The notes under the pieces are model-generated. The model saw nothing but the letters and a program-made list of their open reading frames with translations. It did no database searches and was not told where the DNA came from. Shown in pieces: positions 50,902 to 59,480 of a stretch of 64,000 bases of DNA (within the stretch, counting starts at the first letter, position 1; every line of letters begins with the position of its first letter). The stretch comes from Agromyces sp. S2-1-8 (GTDB lineage Bacteria > Actinomycetota > Actinomycetes > Actinomycetales > Microbacteriaceae): assembly GCF_021129215.1 (NCBI RefSeq), contig NZ_JAJOLP010000001.1:1736001-1800000 (forward strand), written 5' to 3'. Position numbers and translations under genes: made by a program.

Positions 50902-51842
50902 CAGTTGGCTCCCGAGAATTCCTTGCGGCGCTCGACGATGTAGCGGGCGACCATGTTGACGGCGAGCGTGATCGTGAAGAGCATGAGGCCCGTCGCGATG
51001 AGGATGTTGACCCCGATGTCGTGCGCCTCGGGGAAGTTGAGCGCGATGTTCGCGGCGATCGTGGTCGGGTTCTGCGACTGCAGCACAGCGAAGCTGATGA
51101 TCGCCGACGGCGACAGCACCATCGCGACGACCATCGTCTCGCCGAGGGCGCGACCGAGGCCGAGCATGGAGGCCGAGATGATGCCGGGGCGGCCGAACGG
51201 CAGCACCGCGAGCTTGATCATCTCCCAGCGGGTCGCGCCGAGGGCGAGCGCCGCCTCCTCGTGGAGCACGGGGGTCTGCAGGAAGATCTCGCGGCAGAGC
51301 GCGGTGACGATCGGCAGGATCATGACGGCGAGCACGACCGCGACGGTGAGGATCGTGCGCCCCGTGCCCGAGACCGGCCCGGCGAACAGCGGGAACCATC
51401 CGAACCACTCGGTGAGCGTGGTGTAGAACGGCTGCACCGCGGGGGCGAGCACCGTGATGCCCCAGAGGCCGAAGACGACCGACGGCACGGCGGCGAGCAG
51501 GTCGATGATGTAGCCGAGCCCCTGCGCGAGGCGCCGCGGCGCGTAGTGCGAGATGAACAGCGCGATGCCGATCGAGAGCGGCACGGCCATGATGAGCGCG
51601 AGCGCCGCCGCCCAGATCGTGCCGAACACGAGCGGCCACACGTACTGCCAGAAGTTCTCGGCGTCGCCCTTGAAGTCGTCGGCCACTGCGGTGAACGCGG
51701 GCAGCGACTGCGCGACGAGGAAGATCGCGACGGCCGCGAGGGTGACCAGGATGAGCACGCCCGCCACCAGCGTGGCGGTCGAGAAGATCCGATCGCCGGG
51801 GCGCTGCTTGGCGGTGATGGTGGATGCCTCGGGGGGCGTCAT
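50901..51842 (-). CDS. pstC: Phosphate ABC transporter permease PstC
   Basis: 313-aa membrane subunit with six spans. PSVVFGLWGI and the EAA loop EEAALALGATRWEMIKLAVLP are typical. ATG at 51842-51840. It is separated from pstS by about 116 nt containing a strong hairpin that may reduce read-through relative to the abundant binding protein. Confidence 0.95.
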   Translation of the reverse strand: MTPPEASTITAKQRPGDRIFSTATLVAGVLILVTLAAVAIFLVAQSLPAFTAVADDFKGDAENFWQYVWPLVFGTIWAAALALIMAVPLSIGIALFISHYAPRRLAQGLGYIIDLLAAVPSVVFGLWGITVLAPAVQPFYTTLTEWFGWFPLFAGPVSGTGRTILTVAVVLAVMILPIVTALCREIFLQTPVLHEEAALALGATRWEMIKLAVLPFGRPGIISASMLGLGRALGETMVVAMVLSPSAIISFAVLQSQNPTTIAANIALNFPEAHDIGVNILIATGLMLFTITLAVNMVARYIVERRKEFSGAN

Positions 51843-51901
51843 GGGGCGGGTCTTCCTGGTTCGTGCGAATGGGGAGCGCGCGAGCCGGGCTCGCGCACCG
51901 A

Positions 51902-51952
51902 GCCCGCCCGGCCCGATCGGACACCGCTGCGGTGCGATCGGGACGGGCGGGC
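51902..51952 (-). terminator. Intercistronic hairpin between pstS and pstC
   Basis: Nested stems GCCCGCCCG/CGGGCGGGC, CCCGATCG/CGATCGGG and CACCG/CGGTG in one long arm, starting 6 nt after the pstS stop. Partial termination or mRNA protection would give more PstS than permease. Confidence 0.6.
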
Positions 51953-51958
51953 GCCGGA

Positions 51959-53053
51959 CTACTTGACCGTCTCGAGGGCGGCCTGGACCTGCTCGCCGAG
52001 CTCGCTCGAGAGCGGCGCCGAACCGGCCTGCTCGGCGGAGAGGGACTGGCCCTCCTCGCTCGCGAGGTACGAGACGTAGCTCTTCACGAGCTCGCCCTGG
52101 GCCGCGTCGGCGTACTCCTGGCAGACGATCGCGTAGCTCACGAGCACGAGCGGGTAGTGGCTCGGGTCGGTCGTGGTGCGGTCGAGCGCGATCGCGAGGT
52201 CGTTGGCCTCGCGGCCCTCGACGAGCGGCGACTCCGCGACGACGGCCGCGGCGGCCTCCGGCGAGTAGCCGACGAACTCGTCGCCGACCTTGATCTTCGC
52301 GACACCGAGGTCGCCGGCGCGCGATGCGTCGGCGTAGCCGATGGTGTTCACGCCGTTGGTGACGGCGTCGACGACGCCCGAGGTGCCCTGGGCGCCCTCA
52401 CCGGTCTGGTACGGGAAGGTGTCGCTCGGCTCCTCGGCCCACACGTCTGCGGCCGTCTGGTTGAGGTAGTCGGCGAAGTTCTTCGTCGTGCCCGAGTCGT
52501 CCGAGCGGTGCACCGCGGTGATGGTCGCGTCGGGGAGGGCGGCGCCCTCGTTGAGCGCGGCGATCGCCGGGTCGTTCCACTTGGTGATGTCGCCCTTGAA
52601 GATCTTCGCGAGGGTCGCCGAGTCGAGGTTGAGCTCGTCGACGCCCTCGACGTTGAAGATCACGGCGATGGGCGAGATGTAGACCGGCAGGTCGATCGCC
52701 TTGGTGTCGGGGGCGCACGCGGCGAACTCGCCCGCGAGCTCCTCGTCCTTCAGGTACGAGTCGCTGCCGGCGAAGTCGACGCCGCCCGCGATGAAGGCCT
52801 CACGGCCCGCGCCCGAGCCCGAGGGGTCGTAGTTGATGGTGACGTCGGGGTTCGCGGTCTGGAACGCGGCGACCCACGCCTCCTGCGCCGAGCCCTGCGA
52901 CGAGGCGCCGGCCGCGTCGATCGTGCCCGAGAGGGTCGAGGTCGACTCTTCGGGGGTGGCGCTGCCGCCGCCTTCGTTTGCTGCGCAGGAGCTGAGCGCG
53001 AGCGCCGCGGTGACGGCGACGACGGCGGGCACGCCGAAACGCTTGAAGTTCAC
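51959..53053 (-). CDS. pstS: Phosphate-binding lipoprotein PstS
   Basis: 364-aa extracellular phosphate receptor. Signal peptide with lipobox LSSC, cysteine 23. Phosphate-binding segments DAAGASSQGSAQEAW, DPSGSGAGREAFI, DFAGSDSYL and RSDDSGTTKNFADYL match the family. GTG start at 53053-53051. A PHO-box-like direct repeat lies about 95-110 nt upstream, so induction at low phosphate is expected. Confidence 0.96.
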   Translation of the reverse strand: MNFKRFGVPAVVAVTAALALSSCAANEGGGSATPEESTSTLSGTIDAAGASSQGSAQEAWVAAFQTANPDVTINYDPSGSGAGREAFIAGGVDFAGSDSYLKDEELAGEFAACAPDTKAIDLPVYISPIAVIFNVEGVDELNLDSATLAKIFKGDITKWNDPAIAALNEGAALPDATITAVHRSDDSGTTKNFADYLNQTAADVWAEEPSDTFPYQTGEGAQGTSGVVDAVTNGVNTIGYADASRAGDLGVAKIKVGDEFVGYSPEAAAAVVAESPLVEGREANDLAIALDRTTTDPSHYPLVLVSYAIVCQEYADAAQGELVKSYVSYLASEEGQSLSAEQAGSAPLSSELGEQVQAALETVK

Positions 53054-53109
53054 GTGAAGTCCCTTCCGGGGTTCGATTGCAGGTCCGGGTCGGTGCCGAC
53101 CCGCCTGCG

Positions 53110-53164
53110 ACGCTAATCAGTGCGCCTTACGAGCTTCCGCCACGCCGGTGAACGGGAGGTGAAC
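53110..53164 (-). promoter_or_regulatory. PHO box and -10 of the pst operon
   Basis: Read on the minus strand: two GTTCACC repeats 11 nt apart (53164-53158 and 53153-53147), the unit and period of actinobacterial PhoP boxes. A -10-like TAGCGT follows at 53115-53110. This predicts PhoP-dependent activation under phosphate limitation. Confidence 0.7.
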
Positions 53165-53191
53165 GGAATCGGGCGCCTGATTCCGCTGCGT

Positions 53192-54127
53192 TCAGGCGCG
53201 CGGCGCGTGCGTCTCGATCGAGATGATGCCGGAGCCCTGGTTCGTCGCCGACAGGTGCACGACGCTGAACGCGCCGGGCTCGAGTTCCGCGGCGTCGGTC
53301 GCGTACGTGCCGAGGGGCGTGCCGGTCGCGAGTGCGAGCTCGCGCATGATGTCGGGCAGCACCGGCCCGTGGCTGCAGATGACGGCCGACTTGCCTGCGC
53401 GCACGCGCTTGCCGACGACCCGGCGCACCTCGGCCTCGCCGGCCTCGAACGCCTCCTGGCTGATGCCGGCGTCTCGCTTGATCTCGATGCCGGTGGCCGC
53501 GGCGAGCGGCGTCACGGTGGTGACGCAGCGTACGGCCGGGCTCGACACGATCCGCTTCGGGCCCCAGGCGGTGAGGGTGTCGACGAGGCCCGCGGCCTGG
53601 TCGACGCCGCGGGCGGAGAGCGGCCGCGAGGCATCCGGTCCGTCGAAGCCGCCCCGCCCGACCGCCTTGCCGTGCCGGAGGACCGTGATGCTGAACGTCT
53701 CGGTGACGCCCTGTTCGACGAGCGCCGTGAAGTTGTCGAGGATCTCGACGTCGGGTTCGTAGGTGAGGTAGCCGCGGGCGCGCTTGGGGGTGACCCATTC
53801 GAGCGCGGCGACCTCGGCGTTCGGCTTGAAGGTCGAGCGCTGCACCGCCTTCTCGCCCACCTCGGCCGCCCAGTAGTGCACGATCTTCTCGCGGCCCGAC
53901 GGCAGCGGGTAGCGCGAGACGCCGAGCGGCACGCCGAGGTCGACGGCGAGGCCGGTCTCCTCCTGGATCTCGCGCACGGCCGTCTGCGGCAGCGACTCGC
54001 CGGGGTCGACCTTGCCCTTCGGAATGGTCACGTCGCCGTACACGGTGCGGTGGATGACGAGCACGTGCAGCTTGCCGTCGATGTAGCGCCAGCAGACGGC
54101 GCCGGCGGCGTAGACGGCCGTCGTCAC
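53192..54127 (-). CDS. Nudix hydrolase with C-terminal histidine phosphatase domain (MutT1-like)
   Basis: 311-aa two-domain enzyme. Nudix box at residues 38-60 ([20 protein letters not shown] then TGL). The C-terminal half is a histidine-phosphatase (SixA/PGM-like) fold with catalytic LRHGK (R151-H152) and the second histidine in CSHGPVLP. Mycobacterial MutT1 has the same layout and degrades 8-oxo-dGTP and diadenosine polyphosphates. GTG start at 54127-54125 overlaps the ppk stop (GTGA), linking it to polyphosphate metabolism. Confidence 0.9.
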   Translation of the reverse strand: MTTAVYAAGAVCWRYIDGKLHVLVIHRTVYGDVTIPKGKVDPGESLPQTAVREIQEETGLAVDLGVPLGVSRYPLPSGREKIVHYWAAEVGEKAVQRSTFKPNAEVAALEWVTPKRARGYLTYEPDVEILDNFTALVEQGVTETFSITVLRHGKAVGRGGFDGPDASRPLSARGVDQAAGLVDTLTAWGPKRIVSSPAVRCVTTVTPLAAATGIEIKRDAGISQEAFEAGEAEVRRVVGKRVRAGKSAVICSHGPVLPDIMRELALATGTPLGTYATDAAELEPGAFSVVHLSATNQGSGIISIETHAPRA

Positions 54128-56331
54128 CGGCGCGACCCCGATCGGGTGCGCTGGCCCGATCGGGTGCGCTGGGCGATCTCGAGCATGAGGCCATTCTGCA
54201 GGTCGGTGAGCGGGCGGCCCTCCTCATCGACCGACCGGCGTGTCCAGACGCCGTCGCCGTCGAGGTGCCACGAACTCGTCGACTCGTCCATCGCCTGGTC
54301 GAAGATGCGCTCGATCTCGACGAGGTGCTGCGGGTCGGTGAGGCGCACGAGCGCCTCGACCCTGCGGTCGAGGTTGCGGTGCATCATGTCGGCGGAGCCG
54401 ATGTAGACCTGCGGGTCGCCGTCGTTCGCGAACGAGAAGATGCGCGAGTGCTCGAGGTAGCGGCCGAGGATCGACCGGACGCGGATGTTCTCGCTGAGGC
54501 CGGGGATGCCCGGTCGCAGGCTGCAGATGCCGCGCACCCACACTTCGACGGGGACGCCGGCGTTCGAGGCCCGGTAGAGCGCGTCGATGATGGCCTCGTC
54601 GACCATCGAGTTGACCTTGATGCGGATGCCGCAGGGCCGGCCCTCCTCGGCCGCCCTGATCTCGCCCGCGATGAGCTTCAGGAGCCCCTTGCGCAGGTGG
54701 AGCGGCGCGACGAGGAGCCGCTTGAACTTCTTCTCGATCGCGTAGCCGCTCAGCTCGTTGAAGAGGCGCGTCAGGTCCTTGCCGACCTGGTCGTCGGCGG
54801 TGAGGAGGCCGAGGTCCTCGTAGATGCGGCTCGTCTTCGGGTTGTAGTTGCCCGTGCCGATGTGGCTGTAGTGCCGCAGCACGCCCTTCTCCTGGCGGAT
54901 CACGAGCGCGAGCTTGCAGTGGGTCTTGAGGCCGACGAGGCCGTAGACGACGTGCACGCCGGCCTTCTCGAGCTTGCGCGCCCACGTGATGTTCGCCTGC
55001 TCGTCGAAGCGGGCCTTGATCTCGACGAGGGCGAGCACCTGCTTCCCAGACTCCGCGGCGTCGATGAGGGCCTCGACGATCGGGCTGTCGCCCGACGTGC
55101 GGTACAGGGTCTGCTTGATCGCGAGCACGTCGGGGTCGGCGGCGGCCTGCTCGAGGAAGGCCTGCACGCTCGTCGCGAACGACTCGTACGGGTGGTGCAG
55201 CAGCACGTCCTGGCGGGAGACGGCCTTGAACACGTCGGCGCGCAGGTTCGACTCGGTCGGCTGCAGCTGCACGGCCGTGGTCGGCACGTGCGTGGGGTAG
55301 TGCAGCTCGGGGCGGTCGAGCCGCGCGAGGTCGAAGAGCCCGCCGAGGTCGAGCGGCGCGGGCAGCCGGTACACCTCCTGCTCGGTGACGTCGAGCTCGC
55401 GCACGAGCAGGCCCAGCGTCACCTCGTCCATGTCGTCGGTGACCTCGAGGCGGATCGGCGGGCCGAATCGGCGTCGCAGCAACTCCTTCTCGAGCGCCTT
55501 GATGAGGTTCTCGGTCTCGTCCTCCTCGATCTCGACGTCCTCGTTGCGGGTGACGCGGAACACGTGGTGCTCCACGATCTCCATGCCGGGGAAGAGGTCG
55601 CCGAGGTGGTTCGCGATGAGGTCCTCGAGTGTGATGTAGCGCGCGTCCTCGACCGACTCGCCGGGTTCGACGCGGACGAACCGGGGCAGCATCTGCGGCA
55701 CCTTCACGCGCGCGAACTCCTGCCGGCCGGTGCGGCTGTTGCGCACGCGCACCGAGAGGTTCAGCGAGAGGCCCGAGATGTAGGGGAACGGGTGCGCCGG
55801 ATCGACCGCGAGCGGCATGAGCACGGGGAAGATCTGCGACGAGAAGTAGCCGCGCAGGTGCGCGCGCTCGTCGTCGCCGAGCTCGGCCCAGGTCACGATG
55901 CGGATGCCCACGTCGGCGAGGGCGGGCTTCACGAGCTCCTGGTAGGCGGCGGCGTGGCGCTCCTGCAGTTCGTGCGCCATGCGCGAGATGTCGCTCAGCA
56001 CGTCGACCGGGGCGCGGCCGACGTTCGTCGGCACGGCGAGCCCGGTCATGATGCGGCGCTTGAGCCCGGCGACCCGCACCATGAAGAACTCGTCGAGGTT
56101 CGACGCGAAGATCGCGAGGAAGTTCGCCCGCTCGAGCACCGGGACGAGCGGGTCCTCGGCGAGTTCGAGCACGCGCTGGTTGAAGGCGAGCCAGCTCAGC
56201 TCGCGGTCGAGGTAGCGCTCGGCGGGCAGCTCGGGCGCGCCTTCGATGTCGAGCGGTTCGAAGTCGTCGTCGAAGTCGCTCGCCGTGCGATCCGACGTCC
56301 GGTCGTCCTCGAGGATGCTGTCCGGGCTCAT
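54124..56331 (-). CDS. ppk: Polyphosphate kinase 1
   Basis: 735-aa enzyme making polyphosphate from ATP. N-terminal domain ([20 protein letters not shown]), the conserved [20 protein letters not shown], and the catalytic PLD-like domains with [15 protein letters not shown], the autophosphorylated histidine in [13 protein letters not shown], and [17 protein letters not shown] at 56331-56329. The C-terminal tail contains a duplicated QRTRSG encoded by an 18-bp tandem repeat. It lies 45 nt downstream of the GlnR-like regulator and upstream of the Nudix gene. Confidence 0.97.
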   Translation of the reverse strand: MSPDSILEDDRTSDRTASDFDDDFEPLDIEGAPELPAERYLDRELSWLAFNQRVLELAEDPLVPVLERANFLAIFASNLDEFFMVRVAGLKRRIMTGLAVPTNVGRAPVDVLSDISRMAHELQERHAAAYQELVKPALADVGIRIVTWAELGDDERAHLRGYFSSQIFPVLMPLAVDPAHPFPYISGLSLNLSVRVRNSRTGRQEFARVKVPQMLPRFVRVEPGESVEDARYITLEDLIANHLGDLFPGMEIVEHHVFRVTRNEDVEIEEDETENLIKALEKELLRRRFGPPIRLEVTDDMDEVTLGLLVRELDVTEQEVYRLPAPLDLGGLFDLARLDRPELHYPTHVPTTAVQLQPTESNLRADVFKAVSRQDVLLHHPYESFATSVQAFLEQAAADPDVLAIKQTLYRTSGDSPIVEALIDAAESGKQVLALVEIKARFDEQANITWARKLEKAGVHVVYGLVGLKTHCKLALVIRQEKGVLRHYSHIGTGNYNPKTSRIYEDLGLLTADDQVGKDLTRLFNELSGYAIEKKFKRLLVAPLHLRKGLLKLIAGEIRAAEEGRPCGIRIKVNSMVDEAIIDALYRASNAGVPVEVWVRGICSLRPGIPGLSENIRVRSILGRYLEHSRIFSFANDGDPQVYIGSADMMHRNLDRRVEALVRLTDPQHLVEIERIFDQAMDESTSSWHLDGDGVWTRRSVDEEGRPLTDLQNGLMLEIAQRTRSGQRTRSGSRR
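54137..54172 (-). repeat. 18-bp perfect tandem duplication at the ppk 3' end
   Basis: CCCGATCGGGTGCGCTGG occurs twice in direct succession and encodes QRTRSG twice near the PPK C terminus. The Nudix gene starts 10 nt away. Recent slippage is likely. Confidence 0.95.
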
Positions 56332-56376
56332 CCACTCATCATGGCACGCACGCGGTTGCGGCCGATGAGGGCAGGG

Positions 56377-57063
56377 TTAACGGGCGGTGACGGGCGCGCT
56401 CTCGTCATCCTCTTCGTGCACGTTGAACCGGTAGCCCACGTTGCGCACGGTGCCGATGAGGCTGTCGAGGTCGCCGAGCTTCGCCCGAAGTCGCCGCACG
56501 TGCACGTCGACGGTGCGGGTGCCGCCGAAGTAGTCGTAGCCCCACACCTCGCTCAGCAGTTGCTCGCGCGTGAAGACCCGCGACGGGTGCGCCGCGAGGA
56601 AGCGCAGCAGCTCGAACTCCTTGTAGGTGAGGTCGAGCGGCTTGCCGTGCACCTTGGCCGAATAGCTGGCCTCGTCGATGACGACGCCCGAGGTCTGGAT
56701 CCGCTCCGCGGGCTGCGACTGCAGCGCCCGACCGATCGCGAGCCGGATGCGCGCGTCGACCTCGGCCGGGCCGGCCCCCTCGAGCACGACGTCGTCGACG
56801 CCCCAGTCGGGGGAGACGGCGGTGAGCCCGCCCTCGGTGACGACGAGCACGAGCGGCGCCGAGAGCCCGGTGGTGCGCAGGATCTGCGCGAGCGCCTTGG
56901 CGCCGGCGAGGTTCGTGCGGGCGTCGAGCAGCACGAGCTCGGCGTCGGGCGCGTTGACGAGGCGCTCGGGCGAGGCGGGGATGACCCGCACCCGATGCGT
57001 CAGGAGTGCGAGCGCCGGGAGAACGTCGTCGGCCGCCGGCGTCAGAATGAGCAGCTGCGCCAC
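56377..57063 (-). CDS. glnR: GlnR-like orphan OmpR-family response regulator
   Basis: 228-aa regulator. The atypical receiver domain ([40 protein letters not shown]) resembles actinobacterial GlnR, the nitrogen regulator, rather than PhoP or MtrA. The C-terminal winged helix is standard ([45 protein letters not shown] split across its helices). No kinase gene is adjacent. GTG start at 57063-57061 with GGAGGG upstream. Position before ppk, Nudix and pst is suggestive of phosphate-nitrogen cross-control. Confidence 0.82.
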   Translation of the reverse strand: MAQLLILTPAADDVLPALALLTHRVRVIPASPERLVNAPDAELVLLDARTNLAGAKALAQILRTTGLSAPLVLVVTEGGLTAVSPDWGVDDVVLEGAGPAEVDARIRLAIGRALQSQPAERIQTSGVVIDEASYSAKVHGKPLDLTYKEFELLRFLAAHPSRVFTREQLLSEVWGYDYFGGTRTVDVHVRRLRAKLGDLDSLIGTVRNVGYRFNVHEEDDESAPVTAR

Positions 57064-57139
57064 GCCACACCCTCCAGTAGTAAGGTGCGGTCAATACTAC
57101 GGGACGGCCGACGCCGTCCCGCGAACCGAACGGAGCGGC

Positions 57140-57454
57140 ATGACCGACGAGACCGAGACGCGCACGGGATGGCCGGGAATCGTCCTGATCTGGGCGGTCG
57201 CCGTCGTCGGTTCCGCGATCGTCGCCGGGCTGGCGTTCGGCGGCGTCGACGACTGGTTCGAGGATGACTCGTGGCTCGGCGTGTTCGGCGCGCTCGGCGT
57301 CGTGCTCGCCGTCTCGGTGCTCGGCACGCTCGTGGTCCAGCTCGCGAGCCGCCGGCCGGCCGGATTCGTCGGTCGCGTCTCGGCGTCGATCGCGGGCGCG
57401 TTCGTGGTCGTCGCGGTCGCGGCGGCGATCGTCGCCCCCGTCGCCGCGGGCTAG
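57140..57454 (+). CDS. Small membrane protein of unknown function
   Basis: 104-aa protein with three predicted spans (residues about 12-34, 46-66, 78-101) and an acidic loop GGVDDWFEDDSW between the first two. ATG at 57140 with GGAG five nt upstream. Divergent from the GlnR-like gene. The stop TAG forms part of the -10 of the next tiny gene. No family recognised. Confidence 0.75.
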   Translation: MTDETETRTGWPGIVLIWAVAVVGSAIVAGLAFGGVDDWFEDDSWLGVFGALGVVLAVSVLGTLVVQLASRRPAGFVGRVSASIAGAFVVVAVAAAIVAPVAAG

Positions 57455-57463
57455 ACTCGAGGC
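57452..57463 (+). promoter_or_regulatory. -10 box of the 38-aa gene, overlapping the upstream stop codon
   Basis: TAGACT (57452-57457), whose TAG is the stop codon of the previous gene, then CGAGGC, then ATG at 57464. Leaderless-type spacing. Confidence 0.5.
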
Positions 57464-57580
57464 ATGTCTGAGCTGCTCGCCCTCGAACTCCTCTTCATCG
57501 GCCTGCTCGGCCTCGCGAGCCTCGCGATCGCGTGGATCAGCGGCGTCGTCGTCTACAAGCTCTTCAAGGGTCAGCGCTAG
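57464..57580 (+). CDS. 38-aa single-span membrane peptide
   Basis: Reads MSELLALELLFIGLLGLASL, then AIAWISGVVVYKLFKGQR. One hydrophobic helix from residue 5 to about 32 followed by a basic tail KLFKGQR, which predicts an outside N terminus. ATG at 57464 is 6 nt after a -10 TAGACT, giving a promoter-supported start. It lies 20 nt before the nitrobindin-like gene. Function unknown; codon use matches the neighbours. Confidence 0.65.
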   Translation: MSELLALELLFIGLLGLASLAIAWISGVVVYKLFKGQR

Positions 57581-57600
57581 GCGCTGGTGAAGGCGTGGCG

Positions 57601-58209
57601 ATGATCGAGCTGCCCGTCGACCTTCCCGCCGAGCTCGTCCCGCTCTCGTGGCTCCTCGGCGTGTGGGAGGGGTCGGGCGTCATCGACTACAAGGTCGGCG
57701 ACGAGTCCGTCACGCACGAGTTCGGCCAGCGGGTGAGCTTCAGCCACGACGGGCTGCCGCACCTCAACTACACCTCGTACTCGTGGCTCTTCCCCGACGA
57801 CGAGGGCGGTGAGCCGACGCCGCTCGCCACCGAGACGGGGTACTGGCGGCTCGCACGTGCACAGGGCGAGGGCGACCCGGGCCCAGCGATGCTGCCGGCC
57901 GTCGGCGAGCCGCGCTACGGCGACGCCGAGGCGGTCGAGCGGCTGCGCAACGCCGAGGGCGGGTTCGACCTCGAAGTGTCGATCGTGCACCCCGGCGGGG
58001 TGAGCGAGCTCTACCTCGGCCAGGTGAAGGGCCCGCGCATCGACCTCGCGACCGACGCCGTCATGCGCTCGGCCGGTGCGAAGGACTACGCGGCCGCGAC
58101 GCGGCTGTACGGCCTCGTCGAGGGGCACCTCCTGTGGGCCTGGGACATCGCGGCGCTCGGTCAGGACCTGCGCACGCATGCGTCGGCCCGCCTCGCGAAG
58201 GTCGACTGA
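57601..58209 (+). CDS. Nitrobindin-like heme-binding beta-barrel protein (FABP family)
   Basis: 202-aa protein of the THAP4/nitrobindin-like family, a ten-stranded barrel that binds ferric heme in characterised members. The N-terminal signature LSWLLGVWEGSGVIDY and a C-terminal histidine region LVEGHLLWAWDIAALG are visible. ATG at 57601; an upstream in-frame start at 57532 would overlap the 38-aa gene. Its TGA overlaps the ygfZ ATG by one base, linking it to iron-sulfur metabolism. Confidence 0.85.
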   Translation: MIELPVDLPAELVPLSWLLGVWEGSGVIDYKVGDESVTHEFGQRVSFSHDGLPHLNYTSYSWLFPDDEGGEPTPLATETGYWRLARAQGEGDPGPAMLPAVGEPRYGDAEAVERLRNAEGGFDLEVSIVHPGGVSELYLGQVKGPRIDLATDAVMRSAGAKDYAAATRLYGLVEGHLLWAWDIAALGQDLRTHASARLAKVD

Positions 58210-59372
58210 TGACCGGGTCGCCGTCGCCGTTCCTCGCCCTTCCCGGAGCCGTCGCCCTCGAGACGTCGCCCGGCGTCGCCGGCCACTACGGCGAGCCGAT
58301 GATCGAGCAGCGTCGCCTCGAGCGCGGCGAGGCGATCGTCGATCTGTCCGACCGCGGTCTCGTCGTCGTCACCGGTCCCGACCGGCTGAGCTGGATGCAC
58401 TCCATGGCGAGCCAGTCGTTCACCGGGCTCCGGCCGGGCGAAGGTATCGAGGCGCTGCTCCTCGACGCCTCCGGCCGTGTCGAGCACGCGGTGCACGCGG
58501 TCGACGACGGTGAGTCGGTGTGGCTCATCGTCGAGGGCGACGAAGCGGCTCCGCTCGCCGCCTGGCTCGACCGCATGCGGTTCATGCTCCGGGTCGAGGT
58601 CGCCGACCGAACGGCCGACCTGGCCGTGATCGCGGCGATGTCGGCCGACGCGCTCGATGCGGCGGTCGCGGCGTACGCGCCCGCCGGCGTCGCGCTCGAC
58701 TGGGTCGACCCCTGGGCCGAACCCCGCCCGGGCGGCCACCAGTACGCCGCCGCAGCCGGGCACCCGGGCGCCGACTGGCGCTGGATCGAGCGCATCGTCG
58801 AACGCGCCGCACTGGCCGACGCGGCCGCATCGGTCCGTTCGGGCCGCGTGGCCGCCGCCGGAGCGCTCGCCGCCGAGGCGCTGCGGATCGCCGCGTGGCG
58901 TCCGCGCCTCGCGACGGAGGTCGACGAGAAGACCATTCCGCACGAGGTCGACTGGCTGCGCAGCGCGGTCGACCTCGGCAAGGGCTGCTACAAGGGCCAG
59001 GAGACGGTCGCGAAGGTGCTCAACCTCGGCCGGCCGCCCCGGCGACTCGTGCTGCTGCACCTCGACGGCAGCGACACCGTGCTGCCGGTGCCGGGCGACG
59101 AGGTGGTCGGCGAGAAGGTGCGGCCCGAGCCCGCCGAGGGCGAGGCGCCCGAGCGCAAGGTCGTGGGCCACGTCACCTCGAGCGCGATGCACCACGAGCT
59201 CGGCCCCATCGCGCTCGCGCTCGTCAAGCGCGCGGTTCCCGCCGACCTGCCGCTCATCGTCGAGCGCCACGGCGTGGAGGTGGCGGCCGCCCAGGTCGAG
59301 ATCGTGCCCGCCGATGCGGGCGCCGCCGTCGAGGTGCCGCGCCTGCCCCGCCTCGGCGTGCGCAAGCCCTGA
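58209..59372 (+). CDS. ygfZ: Folate-binding YgfZ/GcvT-like Fe-S assembly protein
   Basis: 387-aa GcvT-fold protein involved in repair or assembly of iron-sulfur enzymes. The diagnostic KGCYKGQE is present with cysteine 260. N-terminal GcvT-like region DLSDRGLVVVTGPDRLSWMHSMASQ supports folate binding. ATG at 58209 (TGATG overlap with the upstream gene). It ends before a bidirectional hairpin terminator. Confidence 0.92.
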   Translation: MTGSPSPFLALPGAVALETSPGVAGHYGEPMIEQRRLERGEAIVDLSDRGLVVVTGPDRLSWMHSMASQSFTGLRPGEGIEALLLDASGRVEHAVHAVDDGESVWLIVEGDEAAPLAAWLDRMRFMLRVEVADRTADLAVIAAMSADALDAAVAAYAPAGVALDWVDPWAEPRPGGHQYAAAAGHPGADWRWIERIVERAALADAAASVRSGRVAAAGALAAEALRIAAWRPRLATEVDEKTIPHEVDWLRSAVDLGKGCYKGQETVAKVLNLGRPPRRLVLLHLDGSDTVLPVPGDEVVGEKVRPEPAEGEAPERKVVGHVTSSAMHHELGPIALALVKRAVPADLPLIVERHGVEVAAAQVEIVPADAGAAVEVPRLPRLGVRKP

Positions 59373-59436
59373 CACCGCCGACCGGCTGATCTGCCGGGTG
59401 CCGACGTCCGTCGCGCGCCGGCTCCTTCGCGCGCAC

Positions 59437-59474
59437 GACGACGGCCCCGACGCCGGAGCGCCGGGGCCGTCGTC
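59437..59474. terminator. Bidirectional terminator after ygfZ
   Basis: GACGACGGCCCCG pairs with CGGGGCCGTCGTC (13 bp), loop of 12 nt, between convergent genes and 6 nt from the stop of the minus-strand one. Confidence 0.8.
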
Positions 59475-59480
59475 ACGGGG

